In this document: one piece after another, positions 1 to 13,268 of the stretch
Position numbering within the stretch: the stretch's first letter is position 1
Layout of the letters: the number at the start of each line of letters is the position of its first letter
Source of the DNA: Pantoea sp. Ep11b
GTDB taxonomy: Bacteria > Pseudomonadota > Gammaproteobacteria > Enterobacterales > Enterobacteriaceae
NCBI RefSeq assembly: GCF_040783975.1
Contig: NZ_CP160631.1
Coordinates: 620,001 to 684,000, forward strand
Direction: 5' to 3'
Length of the DNA: 64,000 bases
The notes under the pieces: generated by a model
The model's input: the letters and a program-made list of their open reading frames with translations, nothing else
What the model was told of the DNA's origin: nothing
Database searches by the model: none
Position numbers and translations under genes: made by a program

Positions 1-1
1 C

Positions 2-547
2 GTCTGTGAACCGATTTTTGAAAAGCCGCTGGCTGAAATCTCCTTCGGGCATGTGCTGCTGAACCTGTTTAACACGGCCCGTCGCTTTAATATGGAAGTG
101 CAGCCGCAGCTGGTGCTGCTGCAGAAAACGCTGCTCTACGTGGAAGGCATTGGCCGTCAGCTCTATCCCCAGCTTGACCTGTGGAAGACGGCGAAGCCAT
201 TCCTGGAGGAGTGGATCAAGGATCAGGTGGGACTCTCCGCGCTGGTGCGGGCGGTTAAAGAGAAAGCGCCATTCTGGGCTGAAAAGTTACCCGAGCTGCC
301 CGAACTCTTTTACGACAGCATGCGTCAGCACAAACTTCTGCGCCACAGCGTCGATAAATTAGTGGGCGATCTGAATGTGCAGCGCGTCCGTCATCATCAG
401 GCGCGTTACCTGTTTGGTGTCGGAGCCACACTGCTGTTAAGCGGAACAGCGGTTCTGCTCGCCAGGCCGGACTGGGACTTCTTTCCGGCGGTGCTGATGG
501 CGGCGGGAATCGTCTCCTGGGTTATCGGCTGGCGTAAGACAAACTGA
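2..547 (+). CDS. ubiB: UbiB, ubiquinone biosynthesis atypical kinase (3' part only)
   Basis: This is the C-terminal end of UbiB; the frame is open from base 2, so the gene begins before the window. UbiB belongs to the ABC1/ADCK/UbiB atypical protein kinase-like family and is needed for ubiquinone (coenzyme Q) synthesis at the inner membrane. The visible part carries a conserved stretch around [19 protein letters not shown] and ends with two hydrophobic segments (roughly the last 45 residues), as expected of the C-terminal membrane anchor of UbiB. It ends in TGA and is followed after 109 bp by tatA, the ubiB-tatABC order seen in E. coli. The kinase-like catalytic core lies outside the window. 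Confidence 0.93.
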   Translation, partial: VCEPIFEKPLAEISFGHVLLNLFNTARRFNMEVQPQLVLLQKTLLYVEGIGRQLYPQLDLWKTAKPFLEEWIKDQVGLSALVRAVKEKAPFWAEKLPELPELFYDSMRQHKLLRHSVDKLVGDLNVQRVRHHQARYLFGVGATLLLSGTAVLLARPDWDFFPAVLMAAGIVSWVIGWRKTN

Positions 548-656
548 TTGTCACGTCTGGCTAAAAAAAGGTAATGTCGCTGGTTCAGGCCCGGCTAAGA
601 AGGGCTCGCTGTGGTGCATTACCTCATCATTTTCATAGAACATCAGAGGCTATCTC

Positions 657-911
657 ATGGGCGGTATCAGTATCTGGCAATTGTTAATCATTGCCGTGAT
701 TGTTGTACTTCTGTTCGGTACCAACAAGTTACGTAATCTGGGGTCAGATTTAGGTTCGTCGATTCGTGGTTTCAAAAAAGCCATGAGCGATGAAGATGAC
801 AAAAAGGATCAACCGAAAGATCAGGACGCTGACTTCGCGGCGAAAACGCTGGCGGACAAACAGCCCACGTCGGCTAACAAAGAAGAAGCCAAGAACGACA
901 AGCAGGTGTAA
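657..911 (+). CDS. tatA: TatA, Sec-independent (twin-arginine) translocase subunit
   Basis: TatA is the pore-forming subunit of the Tat system, which exports folded proteins with twin-arginine signals across the inner membrane. The 84-residue protein has one N-terminal membrane helix (about residues 4-20, ending at the FG hinge), a basic amphipathic helix ([21 protein letters not shown]) and an acidic/lysine-rich tail, the standard TatA plan. It starts at ATG and is the first gene of tatABC; tatB begins 3 bp after its stop. Length and sequence match the enterobacterial TatA rather than TatE because of this operon context. Confidence 0.96.
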   Translation: MGGISIWQLLIIAVIVVLLFGTNKLRNLGSDLGSSIRGFKKAMSDEDDKKDQPKDQDADFAAKTLADKQPTSANKEEAKNDKQV

Positions 912-914
912 ACC

Positions 915-1580
915 GTGTTCGATATTGGTTTTAGTGAACTGGTTTTGGTGTTCGTTATCGGGCTGATTGTTCTCGGCCCGCAACGTTTACCGGTTGCGGT
1001 GAAAACCGTGGTCGGCTGGATCCGGGCGATTCGTTCGCTGGCAGCCAATGTACAACATGAACTGGCGCAGGAGCTGAAGCTGCAGGAGCTGCAGGACAGC
1101 CTGAAAAAGGTGGAAGAGGCGAGCCGCGGCACTCTCTCCCCTGAGCTGAAAGAGTCGATGGAAGAGCTGCGTAAAACCGCGGATTCAATGAAGCGCTCGG
1201 TCAGTCAGAGCATCGACATTGAAAAAGAGGAAGACGAGGCTAACACCATCCATTCTGCCCGGCACAACGCCACGCCACCGCCGGCCGCTGAGCCTGCGGC
1301 AACTCCGGCGACGGCAGAACAGCAGGCCAGCGCACCCGCGCAGGCACCCGCTGCGGTGTCCGCCGATCCGGCTGTGCACGGCTCTGCTGCCCCTTCCGGT
1401 GCAGCCAGCGCACCCGCGCAGGCACCGGCTGCGGCGTCCTCCGATCCGGCTGCGCACGGCTCTGCTGCCCCTTCCGGTGCAGCCAGCGCACCCGCGCAGG
1501 CGCCCGCTGGCGATGTGGTCAGAACGGCTGATGCCGGGCGTCCTGCCGCACCCTCCTCTTCTGCAGGTGATGAACGATAA
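915..1580 (+). CDS. tatB: TatB, twin-arginine translocase receptor subunit with an expanded repetitive tail
   Basis: TatB forms, with TatC, the receptor complex for twin-arginine signal peptides. A GTG start gives [21 protein letters not shown], the membrane helix, followed by an amphipathic helix and a coiled region (to about residue 115) well conserved with E. coli. The rest is an Ala/Pro-rich tail holding two full copies plus a partial third copy of a 26-residue unit beginning SAPAQAPAA. As a result the protein has 221 residues against 171 that I recall for E. coli. The tail of TatB is dispensable and variable in the family, so function should be normal. Its TAA stop overlaps the ATG of tatC by one base, suggesting coupled translation. 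Confidence 0.95.
   Translation: MFDIGFSELVLVFVIGLIVLGPQRLPVAVKTVVGWIRAIRSLAANVQHELAQELKLQELQDSLKKVEEASRGTLSPELKESMEELRKTADSMKRSVSQSIDIEKEEDEANTIHSARHNATPPPAAEPAATPATAEQQASAPAQAPAAVSADPAVHGSAAPSGAASAPAQAPAAASSDPAAHGSAAPSGAASAPAQAPAGDVVRTADAGRPAAPSSSAGDER
1326..1510 (+). repeat. 78-bp in-frame tandem repeat inside tatB
   Basis: The 12-mer gccagcgcaccc recurs at 1326, 1404 and 1482, exactly 78 bp apart. Units 1326-1403 and 1404-1481 are nearly identical and a third copy breaks off near 1510. Each unit encodes 26 residues (SAPAQAPAA...[13 protein letters not shown]), so gain or loss of a unit keeps the tatB frame. Confidence 0.95.
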
Positions 1581-2338
1581 TGGCCGTTGAAGATACCCAA
1601 CCGCTCATCAGTCATCTGATTGAGCTGCGTAAGCGATTACTGAACTGCATCATCGCCGTATTAGCCATTTTTCTGGTGCTGGTTTTCTTCGCCAACGACA
1701 TCTATCAGCTGATTGCGGCCCCGTTAATCAGCCAGATGCCGGTCGGCTCCAGCATGATTGCGACCGATGTGGCTTCGCCTTTTTTCACCCCGATTAAGCT
1801 GACCATCATTGTGTCGGTGTTTCTTGCGGTGCCGGTGATCCTCTATCAGGTCTGGGCCTTTGTCGCCCCGGCGCTATACCGGCATGAACGCCGGCTGGTG
1901 ATGCCGCTGCTGTTTTCCAGCACCTTTCTGTTCTACTTCGGTGTGGCCTTTGCCTATTTCGTGGTCTTCCCGCTGGCATTTGGCTTCTTCACCAAGACCG
2001 CGCCGATTGGCGTCACCGTCGCGACAGATATCGCCAAGTATCTCGATTTTGTCATGACGCTGTTTATGGCCTTTGGTGTGGCGTTTGAGGTGCCGGTGGC
2101 GATCGTGCTGCTCTGCTGGACCGGCATTACCAGCCCGGAAGATTTGAAAAAGAAACGTCCCTATATTCTGGTGGGCGCGTTTGTGGTTGGGATGTTGCTC
2201 ACACCGCCGGACGTTTTTTCCCAAACTTTGCTCGCTATTCCGATGTACTGCCTGTTTGAAGTCGGCGTATTCTTTTCCCGTTACTACGTGGGTAAAGGCC
2301 GCCGCTTGCAGGATGAGGAAGAGAACACCGACTCCTGA
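1580..2338 (+). CDS. tatC: TatC, twin-arginine signal receptor
   Basis: TatC is the polytopic inner-membrane protein that recognises the twin-arginine motif and recruits TatB and then TatA. The 252-residue protein shows six hydrophobic segments, the conserved N-terminal [12 protein letters not shown] (needed for signal binding), the [15 protein letters not shown] loop and the [21 protein letters not shown] region. It is slightly shorter than the E. coli protein at its acidic C-terminal tail. The start overlaps the tatB stop by one base. A terminator follows before tatD, so the tatABC message probably ends there in part. Confidence 0.96.
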   Translation: MAVEDTQPLISHLIELRKRLLNCIIAVLAIFLVLVFFANDIYQLIAAPLISQMPVGSSMIATDVASPFFTPIKLTIIVSVFLAVPVILYQVWAFVAPALYRHERRLVMPLLFSSTFLFYFGVAFAYFVVFPLAFGFFTKTAPIGVTVATDIAKYLDFVMTLFMAFGVAFEVPVAIVLLCWTGITSPEDLKKKRPYILVGAFVVGMLLTPPDVFSQTLLAIPMYCLFEVGVFFSRYYVGKGRRLQDEEENTDS

Positions 2339-2380
2339 CGCTGACACTCTTACCCGCCCTGGCGGGAAGCGATCGCTGCA

Positions 2381-2409
2381 AACCGCCCTGATGGGCGGTT
2401 TTTTGTTTT
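2381..2409 (+). terminator. Intrinsic terminator after tatC
   Basis: A perfect stem ACCGCCC / GGGCGGT with a TGAT loop (2382-2399) is followed by a T-rich run. It lies between the tatC stop and the tatD start, so tatD is transcribed by read-through or from its own promoter. Confidence 0.85.
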
Positions 2410-2428
2410 ATAAACTGTGGGAAAAATT

Positions 2429-3211
2429 ATGTTTGATATCGGTGTAAACCTGACCAGCACGCAATTCGCCGCCGATCGGCAAAAGGTGGTTAAACGCGCG
2501 CGTGATGCGGGCGTCACCGGGATGCTGATTACCGGCACCAACGCGCTGGAGAGCCAGCAGGCGCAGCGGCTGGCTGAAGATCAACCGGGTTTCTGCTGGT
2601 CCACCGCGGGCGTTCACCCGCATCACGCCAGCGAGTGGTCTGCGGAAATCGCCAATACCCTGCGTCGTCTGGCGGAAAAACCGGAAGTAGTGGCTATCGG
2701 TGAGTGCGGACTCGATTTCAACCGCAACCTCTCCGCGCATGAGCAGCAGGAGTATGCGTTTGACGCGCAGCTGGCGCTGGCGGCCGAACTCAATATGCCG
2801 GTGTTTCTGCACTGCCGCGAAGCCCATGCGCGTTTTGCCGCAGTCCTGGCCCCCTGGCTGCCAAAACTGCCTGGCGCGGTGATCCACTGCTTTACCGGCA
2901 CGCGCGATGAGCTGGAAGCCTGTCTGGCGATGGGCTTATCGGTAGGGATTACGGGCTGGGTATGCGACGAACGACGGGGGCTGGAACTGCGTGAGCTGCT
3001 GCCGCTGATCCCGGCCGACCGTCTGCTGCTGGAGACGGATGCGCCCTATCTGCTGCCGCGCGATATGCGTCCGCGTCCGACCTCGCGCCGCAACGAGCCC
3101 TGCTTTTTACCGCATATTGTGAATCAGGTAGCAACCTGGCGTGGCGAGAGTGCTGAGGCGCTGGCGGTCCGTGTCGATCAGAATGCGCGGACGCTGTTCA
3201 GACTGGCTTAA
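2429..3211 (+). CDS. tatD: TatD, Mg-dependent 3'-5' DNA/RNA exonuclease
   Basis: TatD is a cytoplasmic TIM-barrel metal-dependent nuclease, not a translocase part despite the name. Metal-ligand motifs of the family are visible: FDIGVNL at the start, GVHPHHA, GECGLDF, the HCREAH segment, HCFTGT and ETDAPYL. The ATG at 2429 gives 260 residues, the usual length, and begins MFDIGVNL as in E. coli; a GTG four codons upstream is less likely. The gene converges on rfaH and their stop codons overlap (TAA 3209-3211 against the reverse TAA 3208-3210). Confidence 0.95.
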   Translation: MFDIGVNLTSTQFAADRQKVVKRARDAGVTGMLITGTNALESQQAQRLAEDQPGFCWSTAGVHPHHASEWSAEIANTLRRLAEKPEVVAIGECGLDFNRNLSAHEQQEYAFDAQLALAAELNMPVFLHCREAHARFAAVLAPWLPKLPGAVIHCFTGTRDELEACLAMGLSVGITGWVCDERRGLELRELLPLIPADRLLLETDAPYLLPRDMRPRPTSRRNEPCFLPHIVNQVATWRGESAEALAVRVDQNARTLFRLA

Positions 3212-3696
3212 ACTTTACGGAACTGCTTGTTATCGACGCTGCGCATCACCTGCTTGTTCAGCAGATTGAGCAGCAGAATTGAGCGCGTTTCACCATCCGG
3301 TTCAGCAAAGATGGCGCGCAGCCCCTCAAACGTACCTTCTGTGATCACCACTTCATCGCCGCTTTGAGGGGTTTCCGGGTCGAGCAGGATTTGCGGGACG
3401 TCGGTTTCCAGCGCTTCGATCACGGCCGTCGGCACCGTGGCAGGCGTGGTGCCGAAGCGCACAAAGTGGCTGACGCCGCGCGTGCTGCTGATCGTCGTCG
3501 TGTGAATCGCTTCGGGATCGAACTCGATAAACAGGTAATTAGGAAACAGAGGCTCACTCACGGTGGTGCGTTTACCGCGCACGATCTTTTCCAGAGCGAT
3601 CATCGGACTCAGGCAATGCACTTCCTGCCGCTCCAGATGCTCCTTCGCGCGTAATAGCTGTCCACGTTTGCAATAGAGTAAGTACCAGGATTCCAT
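3208..3696 (-). CDS. rfaH: RfaH, transcription antiterminator
   Basis: RfaH is a NusG paralogue that joins RNA polymerase paused at ops elements and suppresses Rho-dependent termination in long operons for LPS core, capsule and similar envelope products. The ATG chosen ([14 protein letters not shown]) gives 162 residues, the same as E. coli; an in-frame start four codons earlier is possible but not conserved. The N-terminal NGN domain (to about residue 100) is joined to the KOW-like C-terminal domain, the part known to switch between alpha-helical and beta folds. The conserved [13 protein letters not shown] and LLLNLLNK segments are present. Confidence 0.96.
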   Translation of the reverse strand: MESWYLLYCKRGQLLRAKEHLERQEVHCLSPMIALEKIVRGKRTTVSEPLFPNYLFIEFDPEAIHTTTISSTRGVSHFVRFGTTPATVPTAVIEALETDVPQILLDPETPQSGDEVVITEGTFEGLRAIFAEPDGETRSILLLNLLNKQVMRSVDNKQFRKV

Positions 3697-3965
3697 AACT
3701 GCTCCCATCGAATGGACGCTAAGAATAGCAAACCTGCTGCCAGAGTTATAGCGCAGGGGCAGCGTAAAGCGTCCCCTGGTGAAAATAAACTGAGACTTTT
3801 CTTAACCTGCCGGATCATGGCAGAAACCGCGACGGAAAATTGACGTCTGCTACCGCTCTGTATCAGACTCGATAACCATCACGGCGGCTGTCGTATAAAC
3901 CTCAGCATATCCGCCTAATCAGACCTATAATGGCCGATTCACTCTGGCCGGAAAGTTAAAGCCGC

Positions 3966-5450
3966 ATGAAATATCACGATTTAAGAGACTTTCTCGCGCT
4001 GCTCGAACAGCGTGGTGAGCTAAAGCGCATTACCCAGTCGATCGATCCCGAACTGGAGATGACTGAAATTGCTGACCGCACCCTGCGTGCCGGTGGCCCC
4101 GCTCTGCTGTTTGAAAACCCGAAAGGGTATGACATGCCGGTGCTGTGCAACCTGTTTGGCACGCCAAAGCGCGTGGCCATGGGCATGGGCCAGGAGGATG
4201 TCAGCGCCCTGCGCGAAGTGGGTAAGCTGCTGGCCTTTCTGAAAGAGCCGGAACCGCCAAGAGGTTTCCGCGATCTGTTCGACAAGATGCCGCAGTTTAA
4301 GCAGGTGCTGAATATGCCGACCAAACGGCTGCGTAATGCCCCCTGTCAGGAGGTGGTGTTCAGCGGCGATGAGGTCGATCTGACGCGTATCCCGGTGATG
4401 CGGTGCTGGCCGGGCGATGCGGCTCCGCTGATTACCTGGGGTCTGACCGTGACGCGCGGACCGCACAAAGAGCGGCAGAATCTCGGCATCTATCGCCAGC
4501 AGGTGATAGGCAAAAACCGGCTGATTATGCGCTGGCTGTCGCACCGTGGCGGCGCGCTGGATTATCTGGAGTGGACAAAAGCGCATCCGGGCGAGCGTTT
4601 TCCGGTGTCTGTGGCGCTGGGTGCTGATCCCGCCACTATCCTTGGTGCCGTGACGCCGGTACCGGATACCCTGTCGGAATATGCCTTTGCCGGTCTGCTG
4701 CGCGGTAACAAAACCGAAGTGGTGAAGTGTCTGTCGAACAACCTCGAAGTGCCCGCCAGCGCGGAGATTGTGCTCGAAGGGTATATCGAAGCGGGGGATA
4801 TGGCCCCTGAAGGCCCTTACGGCGACCACACTGGCTACTACAATGAAGTGGATAGCTTCCCGGTCTTTACCGTCACGCATATTACTCAGCGTCATCAGGC
4901 TATCTATCACTCCACCTACACCGGCCGGCCGCCGGATGAGCCTGCGGTGCTGGGTGTGGCGCTGAATGAAGTGCTGGTGCCGATTCTGGTGAAGCAGTTC
5001 CCGGAGATCGTGGACTTCTATCTGCCGCCGGAAGGATGCTCATACCGGCTGGCCGTCGTCACCATTAAAAAGCAGTACGCCGGACACGCCAAACGTGTCA
5101 TGTTTGGCGTCTGGTCATTTTTACGGCAGTTCATGTACACCAAATTTGTTATTGTGTGTGACGATGATGTTAATGCGCGTGACTGGAACGATGTGATCTG
5201 GGCGATTACGACGCGAATGGATCCGGCCCGCGATACGGTATTAGTGGAAAATACCCCGATCGATTATCTCGATTTCGCTTCACCCGTCTCCGGACTGGGG
5301 TCGAAGATGGGAATGGATGCAACCAATAAGTGGCCGGGTGAAACGCAGCGCGAATGGGGCACACCCATCGTCAAGGATCCTGCGGTGACCGCGCGCATTG
5401 ATGCTATCTGGGATGAGCTAGGTATTTTTGATCAGCCGCCACAGCGTTGA
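3966..5450 (+). CDS. ubiD: UbiD, 3-octaprenyl-4-hydroxybenzoate decarboxylase
   Basis: UbiD removes the carboxyl group of polyprenyl-4-hydroxybenzoate in ubiquinone synthesis, using prenylated FMN made by UbiX. The 494-residue protein begins [22 protein letters not shown] and carries the family hallmarks [12 protein letters not shown] (about residue 280) and the RMDPARD segment near the C-terminus. It starts with ATG at 3966; a TATAAT-like -10 sits at 3926-3931. fre follows: the ubiD TGA lies 42 bp before the fre ATG, so the two are probably co-transcribed, as in E. coli. Confidence 0.96.
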   Translation: MKYHDLRDFLALLEQRGELKRITQSIDPELEMTEIADRTLRAGGPALLFENPKGYDMPVLCNLFGTPKRVAMGMGQEDVSALREVGKLLAFLKEPEPPRGFRDLFDKMPQFKQVLNMPTKRLRNAPCQEVVFSGDEVDLTRIPVMRCWPGDAAPLITWGLTVTRGPHKERQNLGIYRQQVIGKNRLIMRWLSHRGGALDYLEWTKAHPGERFPVSVALGADPATILGAVTPVPDTLSEYAFAGLLRGNKTEVVKCLSNNLEVPASAEIVLEGYIEAGDMAPEGPYGDHTGYYNEVDSFPVFTVTHITQRHQAIYHSTYTGRPPDEPAVLGVALNEVLVPILVKQFPEIVDFYLPPEGCSYRLAVVTIKKQYAGHAKRVMFGVWSFLRQFMYTKFVIVCDDDVNARDWNDVIWAITTRMDPARDTVLVENTPIDYLDFASPVSGLGSKMGMDATNKWPGETQREWGTPIVKDPAVTARIDAIWDELGIFDQPPQR

Positions 5451-5491
5451 TGGCGAGCACAACCATAAAGACGACCCGACAGAGGGAACGC

Positions 5492-6193
5492 ATGACAACG
5501 TTAAGCTGTAAAGTAACTTCGGTTGAGGCGATTACCGACACGGTCTATCGCGTTCGCCTGGTCCCGGAAGCGGAATTCACCTTTCGCGCGGGGCAGTATC
5601 TGATGGTAGTGATGGATGAGCGTGACAAGCGTCCCTTCTCACTGGCCTCCACGCCGATGGAAAAAGAGATCATTGAGCTGCACATCGGTGCCTCCGATCT
5701 CAATCTCTACGCCATGGCCGTAATGGATCGGATCCGCAACGATCGACAGATCACGGTAGATATCCCGCACGGCGATGCCTGGCTGCGTGAAGAGAGCCGC
5801 AAGCCGCTTATTCTGATCGCCGGTGGCACCGGTTTCTCCTATGCCCGCTCGATTCTGCTGACGGCGCTGGCGGAACAGCCTGAACGCGATATCGCCATTT
5901 ACTGGGGCGGACGTGAGCTTAAGCATCTGTACGATCTGGAAGAGCTGGACGCGCTGGCGGTGAAGCATCCTAACCTGAAGGTGATTCCGGTGGTCGAGCA
6001 GCCGGAAGCGGGCTGGCAGGGTCGTTCAGGTACGGTCCTGACGGCAGTGATGCAGGACTTCAGCACGCTGAGTGAGCATGAGATCTACATTGCCGGCCGC
6101 TTTGAGATGGCGAAGATTGCCCGCGATCGCTTCTGTGCCGAACGTGGTGCCGTGGAGTCACAGATGTATGGCGATGCGTTTGCCTTTATCTGA
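5492..6193 (+). CDS. fre: Fre, NAD(P)H-flavin reductase
   Basis: Fre reduces free riboflavin, FMN and FAD with NAD(P)H and supplies reduced flavin to cytoplasmic reactions. From the ATG at 5492 ([21 protein letters not shown]) it has 233 residues, the E. coli length; a possible start 45 bp upstream would overlap ubiD and is not conserved. The ferredoxin-reductase fold is seen as [10 protein letters not shown] and KRPFSLAST (flavin binding) and [13 protein letters not shown] (nicotinamide binding, about residues 109-121). A terminator serving the opposing fadBA operon lies just beyond its stop. Confidence 0.95.
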   Translation: MTTLSCKVTSVEAITDTVYRVRLVPEAEFTFRAGQYLMVVMDERDKRPFSLASTPMEKEIIELHIGASDLNLYAMAVMDRIRNDRQITVDIPHGDAWLREESRKPLILIAGGTGFSYARSILLTALAEQPERDIAIYWGGRELKHLYDLEELDALAVKHPNLKVIPVVEQPEAGWQGRSGTVLTAVMQDFSTLSEHEIYIAGRFEMAKIARDRFCAERGAVESQMYGDAFAFI

Positions 6194-6220
6194 TGGCCGG
6201 TAGCGGCCTGCCGCAGCGAG

Positions 6221-6246
6221 AAAAAACCCGCCGGTAACGGCGGGTA
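6221..6246 (-). terminator. Intrinsic terminator of fadBA
   Basis: The stem ACCCGCC / GGCGGGT (6226-6245, loop GGTAAC) is bordered by AAAAAA at 6221-6226, which reads as a T-run on the reverse strand. It lies between the convergent fadA and fre genes. There is no T-run in the forward direction, so it mainly serves fadBA. Confidence 0.85.
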
Positions 6247-6272
6247 AATCTGACAAAGTAAGACTCAACGTA

Positions 6273-9630
<3,358 letters not shown>

Positions 9631-9657
9631 GTGCGTCTCCTGAAACCGCGAAAGGTG

Positions 9658-9674
9658 ATCTGGTCATACCAGAT
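9658..9674. promoter_or_regulatory. FadR operator upstream of fadBA
   Basis: The near-palindrome ATCTGGTCATACCAGAT lies 28 bp upstream of the fadB start. FadR sites take the form (A)NCTGGTNNNACCAGN(T), and E. coli fadBA has the same ATCTGGT...ACCAGAT arms as I recall it. It should repress fadBA until long-chain acyl-CoA releases FadR. Confidence 0.88.
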
Positions 9675-9816
9675 GATCGTGAGTGTGGGAGTGATGTTAA
9701 TTTTTTGCAAACCGCTCTTTGCTTATTTGCTAACAAGATCACAGCTGCGTCGACTTCGTCATCTGTGCAAGGGGTATGCTAAACTGCGGCCATTTCGCGA
9801 CACTGGAGAGACGTCA

Positions 9817-11148
9817 ATGGATTCACTGAAGACCTTGTATCACGCGCATATCGCCACGTTGCAACAACGGGCGCAGCAGGTGCTGGCACGCAATAAACTG
9901 GATGCCATGTTGATCCATTCCGGTGAATTGTTGACGGTGTTTCTGGATGATCACACCTATCCCTTTAAGGTGAATCCCCAGTTTAAAGCCTGGGTTCCGG
10001 TGACGCAGGTTCCCAACTGCTGGTTATGGATCGACGGCGTAAACAAACCGAAACTCTGGTTCTACTCGCCGGTGGATTACTGGCATAACGTGGAGCCGCT
10101 GCCGGATAGCTTCTGGACGAAAGATGTTGACGTTGTCGGTCTGAAAAATGCAGAGGAGATTGGGCAGCTGCTGCCTGCTAAGCGCGATAACGTCGCCTAT
10201 ATCGGGCCGGTCAGCGCGCGTGCCACCCAGCTCGGCATCGCCTCAGACAATATCAACCCCAAAGCGGTTATCGACTTCCTGCACTTCCACCGCAGCATCA
10301 AAACAGATTATGAGCTGGCCTGTATGCGCCAGGCGCAGAAGCTGGCGGTTGCGGGTCATCGTGCAGCGAAAGAGGCCTTTTCGGCGGGCTTAAGCGAGTT
10401 CGACATCAATCAGGCCTATCTGACCGCGACCGGGCACCGCGACACCGATGTGCCCTACGGCAATATCATTGCGCTGAATGAACACGCCGCAGTGCTGCAC
10501 TACACCCGACTGGACCATCAGCCGCCTGCGAAGCGCCACAGCTTCCTGATTGATGCCGGTGCCGAGTATCTGGGCTATGCCGCCGATCTGACCCGCAGCT
10601 ATGCTGCGCAGAGCAGTTCGCTCTATGCCAGAATGGTGGAGGCGATGAATGCTGAAGAGCTGGCCCTGATCGCCACGCTGAAACCGGGCGTACGTTACAC
10701 CGATTATCACCTCCAGATGCACCATCGTATTGCGAAGATGTTGCTGAAGTTCGAGCTGGTCCGGGGAATAAGTGAAGAGGCGCTGGTGGCTGAGGATCTG
10801 ACCGGGCCGTTTATGCCGCACGGTCTGGGGCATCCTCTGGGTCTGCAGGTACACGATGTGGCCGGTTTCATGCAGGATGAGCAGGGCACTCACCTGGCGG
10901 CGCCCGCGCAGTATCCTTATCTTCGCTGCACGCGTGTGCTGCAGCCGGGCATGGTCTTAACCATCGAGCCGGGCTTCTATATTATTGACTCGCTACTGGC
11001 ACCGCTGCGCGAAGGACGTTTCAGTCAGCACTTCAACTGGCAGGCGATCGATGCGCTGCGGCCTTATGGCGGCATTCGTATCGAGGATAACGTGGTGATC
11101 CATGCGCATCGCGTTGAGAACATGACCCGCGATCTGCATCTGGCCTGA
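9817..11148 (+). CDS. pepQ: PepQ, Xaa-Pro dipeptidase (prolidase)
   Basis: PepQ hydrolyses dipeptides with C-terminal proline in the cytoplasm and can also attack organophosphate triesters. The ATG at 9817 ([16 protein letters not shown]) gives 443 residues, the E. coli length; the frame is open about 220 bp further upstream but that part overlaps the fadB promoter and is not conserved. The pita-bread fold metal ligands Asp246 (LIDAGAE) and Asp257 (AADLTR) are present, as are [10 protein letters not shown] and the IEPGFYI and RIEDNV segments that supply the other ligands. It is divergent from fadB, and yigZ starts one base after its stop. Confidence 0.96.
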   Translation: MDSLKTLYHAHIATLQQRAQQVLARNKLDAMLIHSGELLTVFLDDHTYPFKVNPQFKAWVPVTQVPNCWLWIDGVNKPKLWFYSPVDYWHNVEPLPDSFWTKDVDVVGLKNAEEIGQLLPAKRDNVAYIGPVSARATQLGIASDNINPKAVIDFLHFHRSIKTDYELACMRQAQKLAVAGHRAAKEAFSAGLSEFDINQAYLTATGHRDTDVPYGNIIALNEHAAVLHYTRLDHQPPAKRHSFLIDAGAEYLGYAADLTRSYAAQSSSLYARMVEAMNAEELALIATLKPGVRYTDYHLQMHHRIAKMLLKFELVRGISEEALVAEDLTGPFMPHGLGHPLGLQVHDVAGFMQDEQGTHLAAPAQYPYLRCTRVLQPGMVLTIEPGFYIIDSLLAPLREGRFSQHFNWQAIDALRPYGGIRIEDNVVIHAHRVENMTRDLHLA

Positions 11149-11149
11149 T

Positions 11150-11767
11150 ATGGAGGCTTTTGATATTCCCGCTGTGCCCGTGAGCAGCAGTGAAGAGACG
11201 ATCAAGAAGAGTCGCTTCATTACGCTGCTGGCGCACACCGAGGGAGCAGAGGCGGCGCGTGCTTTTGTTCAGCAGGTGAAAAGCGAGCATCCTGCCGCCC
11301 GGCATCACTGCTGGGCCTGGGTGGCGGGCGCGCCGGATGATTCTCAGCAGCTCGGCTTTTCCGATGATGGTGAGCCGTCGGGCACGGCGGGAAAACCGAT
11401 GCTGGCGCAACTGATGGGCGCCGGTATTGGCGAGATTACCGCTGTGGTGGTGCGCTATTACGGCGGCGTTATGCTGGGAACCGGCGGCCTGGTGAAAGCG
11501 TATGGCGGCGGCGTCCAGCAGGGCCTTAAGCAGCTGCCCCGGCAGCGTAAAGTGCCGATGAAATACTTCACTCTGCAATGTGACTATCCGCAGCTGAGTG
11601 ATATCGAACGGCTGGTACAGCGTTTCGACGCGAAGGTGACGGAGAGCGACTATCAGGATCGTATCGCGTTGACGCTGGCCGTGCCTTACGGACAGATCGA
11701 CGGTTTCAAACAAAATCTGTCAGACTTTAGTCGGGGAGCGTTATCGCTTATCCCGCTCACACCCTGA
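11150..11767 (+). CDS. yigZ: YigZ, IMPACT-family protein
   Basis: This 205-residue protein is the orthologue of E. coli YigZ, a member of the UPF0029/IMPACT family. Its N-terminal domain shows the family signature from ARHHCWAWVAG to VVVRYYGGVMLGTGGLVKAYGGG, with a ferredoxin-like C-terminal domain. Family members in eukaryotes affect Gcn2 signalling; the bacterial role is not settled, so no reaction is assigned. The gene follows pepQ with one base between stop and start and precedes trkH by 32 bp, so it is probably co-transcribed with both. Confidence 0.93.
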   Translation: MEAFDIPAVPVSSSEETIKKSRFITLLAHTEGAEAARAFVQQVKSEHPAARHHCWAWVAGAPDDSQQLGFSDDGEPSGTAGKPMLAQLMGAGIGEITAVVVRYYGGVMLGTGGLVKAYGGGVQQGLKQLPRQRKVPMKYFTLQCDYPQLSDIERLVQRFDAKVTESDYQDRIALTLAVPYGQIDGFKQNLSDFSRGALSLIPLTP

Positions 11768-11799
11768 TCTTCATCTCTTTTATTTAAAGGAACGGCTGA

Positions 11800-13251
11800 A
11801 TGCACTTTCGCGCCATTACCCGCATAGTCGGTCTGCTGGTGATCCTCTTTTCAGTGACGATGATTTTGCCTGGCCTGGTCGCCTTGATTTATCGCGATGG
11901 TGCAGGACGGGCGTTTAGCCAGACCTTTATGATGGCGCTGGTGATTGGCTCGCTGCTGTGGTGGCCGAACCGCAAAAAGAAAACCGAGCTCAAGCCGCGG
12001 GAAGGGTTTCTGATCGTCGTGCTGTTCTGGACGGTGCTGGGCAGCGTGGGAGCGATGCCCTTTATCTTTGCCGAGCAGCCGCACCTTTCGGTGACGGACG
12101 CCTTCTTTGAATCTTTCTCCGGTCTGACGACCACCGGTGCCACGACGCTGGTGGGGCTGGACTCGCTGCCTAAAGCGATCCTCTTCTATCGGCAGATGCT
12201 GCAGTGGCTGGGCGGGATGGGGATCATCGTGTTAGCCGTGGCGATCCTGCCAATTCTGGGGGTCGGCGGCATGCAGCTCTATCGTGCTGAGATGCCGGGG
12301 CCATTAAAAGATAACAAGATGCGGCCACGTATTGCCGAGACAGCCAAAACACTCTGGCTGATCTACGTCCTGCTGACCGTAGCCTGTGCGCTGGCGTTGT
12401 GGCTGGCGGGCATGCCAGCGTTCGATGCCATCGGTCACAGTTTCTCGACCATCGCTATCGGCGGTTTCTCAACCCACGATGCCAGCATCGGCTATTTTAA
12501 CAGTGGCACCATCAACACTATCGTGGCGGTGTTTCTGCTGATCTCCGGCTGTAACTACGGCCTGCACTTTGCCATGTTCAGCGGACGCAATCCGCGCGTC
12601 TACTGGCGCGACCCTGAGTTCCGCATGTTCATTGGCGTGCAGCTGACGCTGGTGCTGATCTGCACGCTGGTGCTCTGGTTCCATCATGTTTACTCGGATG
12701 GCTGGCAAACGCTGAACCAGGCCTTTTTCCAGGTGGTTTCGATGGCCACGACGGCGGGGTTCACTACCGACAGCATCTCACGCTGGCCGCTGTTCCTGCC
12801 GGTTCTGCTGTTGTGCTCTGCCTTTATCGGCGGATGTGCCGGCTCTACCGGCGGTGGCCTGAAGGTGATCCGCATCCTGCTGCTGTGCAAGCAGGGCAAC
12901 CGTGAGCTTAAACGTCTGGTTCACCCGAATGCGGTTTACACCATTAAGCTGGGCAATCGTGCGCTGCCGGAACGCATCCTTGAAGCCGTGTGGGGATTCT
13001 TCTCGGCGTATGCGCTGGTGTTCCTGGTCAGTATGCTGGCGATCATCGCCACGGGCGTAGATGACTTCTCGGCTTTCGCCGCTGTTGCCGCCACCCTGAA
13101 CAACCTTGGGCCAGGCTTAGGCGTGGTCGCCGATAACTTCACTTCAATGAATGACGTAGCGAAATGGATATTGATCTCGACTATGTTATTCGGACGCCTC
13201 GAGGTATTCACCTTGCTGGTGCTGTTCACGCCGACATTCTGGCGTGAATAA
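11800..13251 (+). CDS. trkH: TrkH, potassium uptake channel subunit
   Basis: TrkH is the inner-membrane K+-translocating subunit of the Trk system, gated by cytoplasmic TrkA. The 483-residue protein contains the four membrane-pore-membrane repeats of the SKT superfamily. Selectivity-filter loops can be seen as GLTTTGATT, STIAIGGFSTHD, MATTAGFTTD and ATLNNLGPGLG, and the GCAGSTGGGLKVIR segment supplies the intramembrane gating loop. It is preceded by an AAAGGA ribosome site and followed 17 bp later by hemG, the usual trkH-hemG pair. Confidence 0.97.
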   Translation: MHFRAITRIVGLLVILFSVTMILPGLVALIYRDGAGRAFSQTFMMALVIGSLLWWPNRKKKTELKPREGFLIVVLFWTVLGSVGAMPFIFAEQPHLSVTDAFFESFSGLTTTGATTLVGLDSLPKAILFYRQMLQWLGGMGIIVLAVAILPILGVGGMQLYRAEMPGPLKDNKMRPRIAETAKTLWLIYVLLTVACALALWLAGMPAFDAIGHSFSTIAIGGFSTHDASIGYFNSGTINTIVAVFLLISGCNYGLHFAMFSGRNPRVYWRDPEFRMFIGVQLTLVLICTLVLWFHHVYSDGWQTLNQAFFQVVSMATTAGFTTDSISRWPLFLPVLLLCSAFIGGCAGSTGGGLKVIRILLLCKQGNRELKRLVHPNAVYTIKLGNRALPERILEAVWGFFSAYALVFLVSMLAIIATGVDDFSAFAAVAATLNNLGPGLGVVADNFTSMNDVAKWILISTMLFGRLEVFTLLVLFTPTFWRE

Positions 13252-13268
13252 TTAATAAGGATGCTGAT

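Noticed and set aside
1326..1510. CRISPR-like spaced repeat in tatB
   Set aside because: The repeats are contiguous, in frame and coding, without unique spacers.
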